From NCBI GenBank assembly GCA_035623615.1, contig DASPTB010000278.1, positions 1 through 5,800 of the forward strand: a stretch of 5,800 bases of DNA. Reading direction: 5' to 3'. Under the pieces are notes generated by a model that saw only the letters and a program-made list of their open reading frames with translations, ran no database searches and was not told the origin of the DNA. The position numbers and the translations under genes were made by a program. Shown here piece by piece: positions 5,132 through 5,800 of the stretch. Position 1 is the stretch's first letter, and every line of letters starts with the position of its first letter. This DNA is from DASPTB01 sp035623615 (GTDB taxonomy: Bacteria; Actinomycetota; UBA4738).

Positions 5132-5800
5132 CCCTCGCGCGCGCCGGAAGGCGAGCCGTCCCGTCGGTCAGCGCGCGTTCGTCGGTCCGAGTCCCCGCGC
5201 CGCGTGCCCGCCGCACCAACCGCCGGACCTCGCCGGGCGCCGGACGGCTCGCGCCGAGCCCGTCGAGCGACGCGAAGATCTCCGGCCGCTGCGACAGCGC
5301 GGTGACCGCGATGACGTCCCCTCGCCGCGACGCGTCGAGCATCGACGTCAGCGCCGTGACCTCGTCGGGGTAGACGGGCACCTCGGCGGCGCCCCCATCG
5401 ACGCTTCCCGCGCGGAGCCGATCCACGATGTCTTCCGCCTCCCGGCCGCGAAGGTAACGGCGCAGCTCGGCGATCGCGACGTGATCGGCTCCGCGGCCGG
5501 CCACGTACCCGATCGCGTGGAGGATCTCGTCCGACCGGTCGCCGGCGGTCCCGAACGCGATCCAGATGTCCGCCCCGGGCGGCCGCAGGCCTGCGCACAC
5601 CTCGACCAGGCCTCGCATCCCCGCCTCGTTGTGCGCGTAGTCCACGACGATCGTGCGGCCGTCCACACGGAACAGGTTCGTCCGTCCCGGGTTACGCTCG
5701 GGATCGAGGACGAACGTCTTCAGCCCGCGGACGACCGCGTCACGGGGAACGCCGGCGCCGAGCGCCGCCGCCGCGGCTCCCATCGCGTTCTGCACGTTGT
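5115..5800 (-). CDS. CphA-like Mur ligase family protein (C-terminal part, start outside window)
   Basis: ATP-dependent amide ligase of the Mur family, seen only from the end of its central domain onward. The frame remains open to the window edge (NVQNAMGAAAAAL), so the GTG at 5795 is not a credible start. The C-terminal lobe carries NPGRTNLF, VVDYAHNEAG, GTAGDRSDEI and YLRGRE, followed by PVYPDEVTAL and GDVIAVTALSQR. Each of the first four lines up with a CphA element (APGRLNVF, VDYAHNAHG, TPGDRREED, NLRGR), placing it nearer to cyanophycin synthetase than to MurE, whose counterpart normally reads DYAHTPD. The P-loop and any ATP-grasp domain lie outside the window, so whether this is a CphA1/CphA2-like protein or a stand-alone Mur ligase is undecided. 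The last ~35 residues are an Arg-rich tail. It converges on cphA with overlapping 3' ends. Its position beside cphBA suggests a role with cyanophycin or a related polymer; that is inference. Confidence 0.85.
   Translation of the reverse strand, partial: NVQNAMGAAAAALGAGVPRDAVVRGLKTFVLDPERNPGRTNLFRVDGRTIVVDYAHNEAGMRGLVEVCAGLRPPGADIWIAFGTAGDRSDEILHAIGYVAGRGADHVAIAELRRYLRGREAEDIVDRLRAGSVDGGAAEVPVYPDEVTALTSMLDASRRGDVIAVTALSQRPEIFASLDGLGASRPAPGEVRRLVRRARGAGTRTDERALTDGTARLPARARATARR

Noticed and set aside
5243..5264. Imperfect hairpin downstream of cphA as a terminator
   Set aside because: The nine-pair stem has a bulge and no T-tract and lies in the coding part of the convergent Mur ligase; similar stems are frequent in such GC-rich sequence.
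2584..5373. A 929-codon plus-strand open frame in another phase across cphA
   Set aside because: Its product is mostly Arg, Gly and Ala with no motifs; it is a frame shadow of cphA in GC-rich DNA.

Overview
The window is very GC-rich (roughly two thirds by eye), with strong G/C bias at third codon positions, GTG starts and mostly TGA stops. It holds a DUF5317 membrane protein and a NarL-type sensor kinase. Together these suggest a high-GC bacterium, most likely an environmental actinobacterium (Actinomycetota); this is inference, and no phylogenetic marker is present.

Layout. (1) Positions 2-724, plus strand: the 3' part of a sensor histidine kinase of the NarX/DegS/LiaS type (end of the dimerisation domain, HATPase_c domain, disordered tail). 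(2) Positions 561-1259, minus strand: a DUF5317 membrane protein whose 3' end overlaps the kinase tail by 164 bp. (3) Positions 1260-1349: a 90-bp divergent intergenic region with a TANNNT box that would give a leaderless cyanophycinase mRNA, a second TANNNT box facing the other way, and a perfect 7-bp inverted repeat. (4) Positions 1350-2315, plus strand: cyanophycinase (cphB) with an intact Ser/His/Glu triad. (5) Positions 2312-5131, plus strand: cyanophycin synthetase (cphA), starting at a GTG that overlaps the cphB stop. Its frame is clean from end to end except for one in-frame amber codon (TAG, 3413-3415) in the middle of the ATP-grasp domain, followed directly by a GTG. (6) Positions 5115-5800, minus strand: the C-terminal part of a second, CphA-like Mur ligase that converges on cphA with a 17-bp tail overlap and runs out of the window.

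How it fits together. CphA builds the Asp/Arg storage polymer cyanophycin from aspartate and arginine with ATP, and CphB cuts it back to beta-Asp-Arg dipeptides, so genes 4 and 5 form a synthesis-and-degradation operon. The neighbouring Mur ligase has a C-terminal lobe closely resembling that of CphA and may act on cyanophycin, its dipeptide or a related polymer, but its substrate cannot be read from this fragment.

The main open question is the amber codon. It may be a sequencing error, a recent nonsense mutation, a read-through site, or the junction of a split two-polypeptide CphA made by stop-start (TAG-GTG) reinitiation. TAG is also the terminal stop of cphA, while the other four genes with a visible stop end in TGA.
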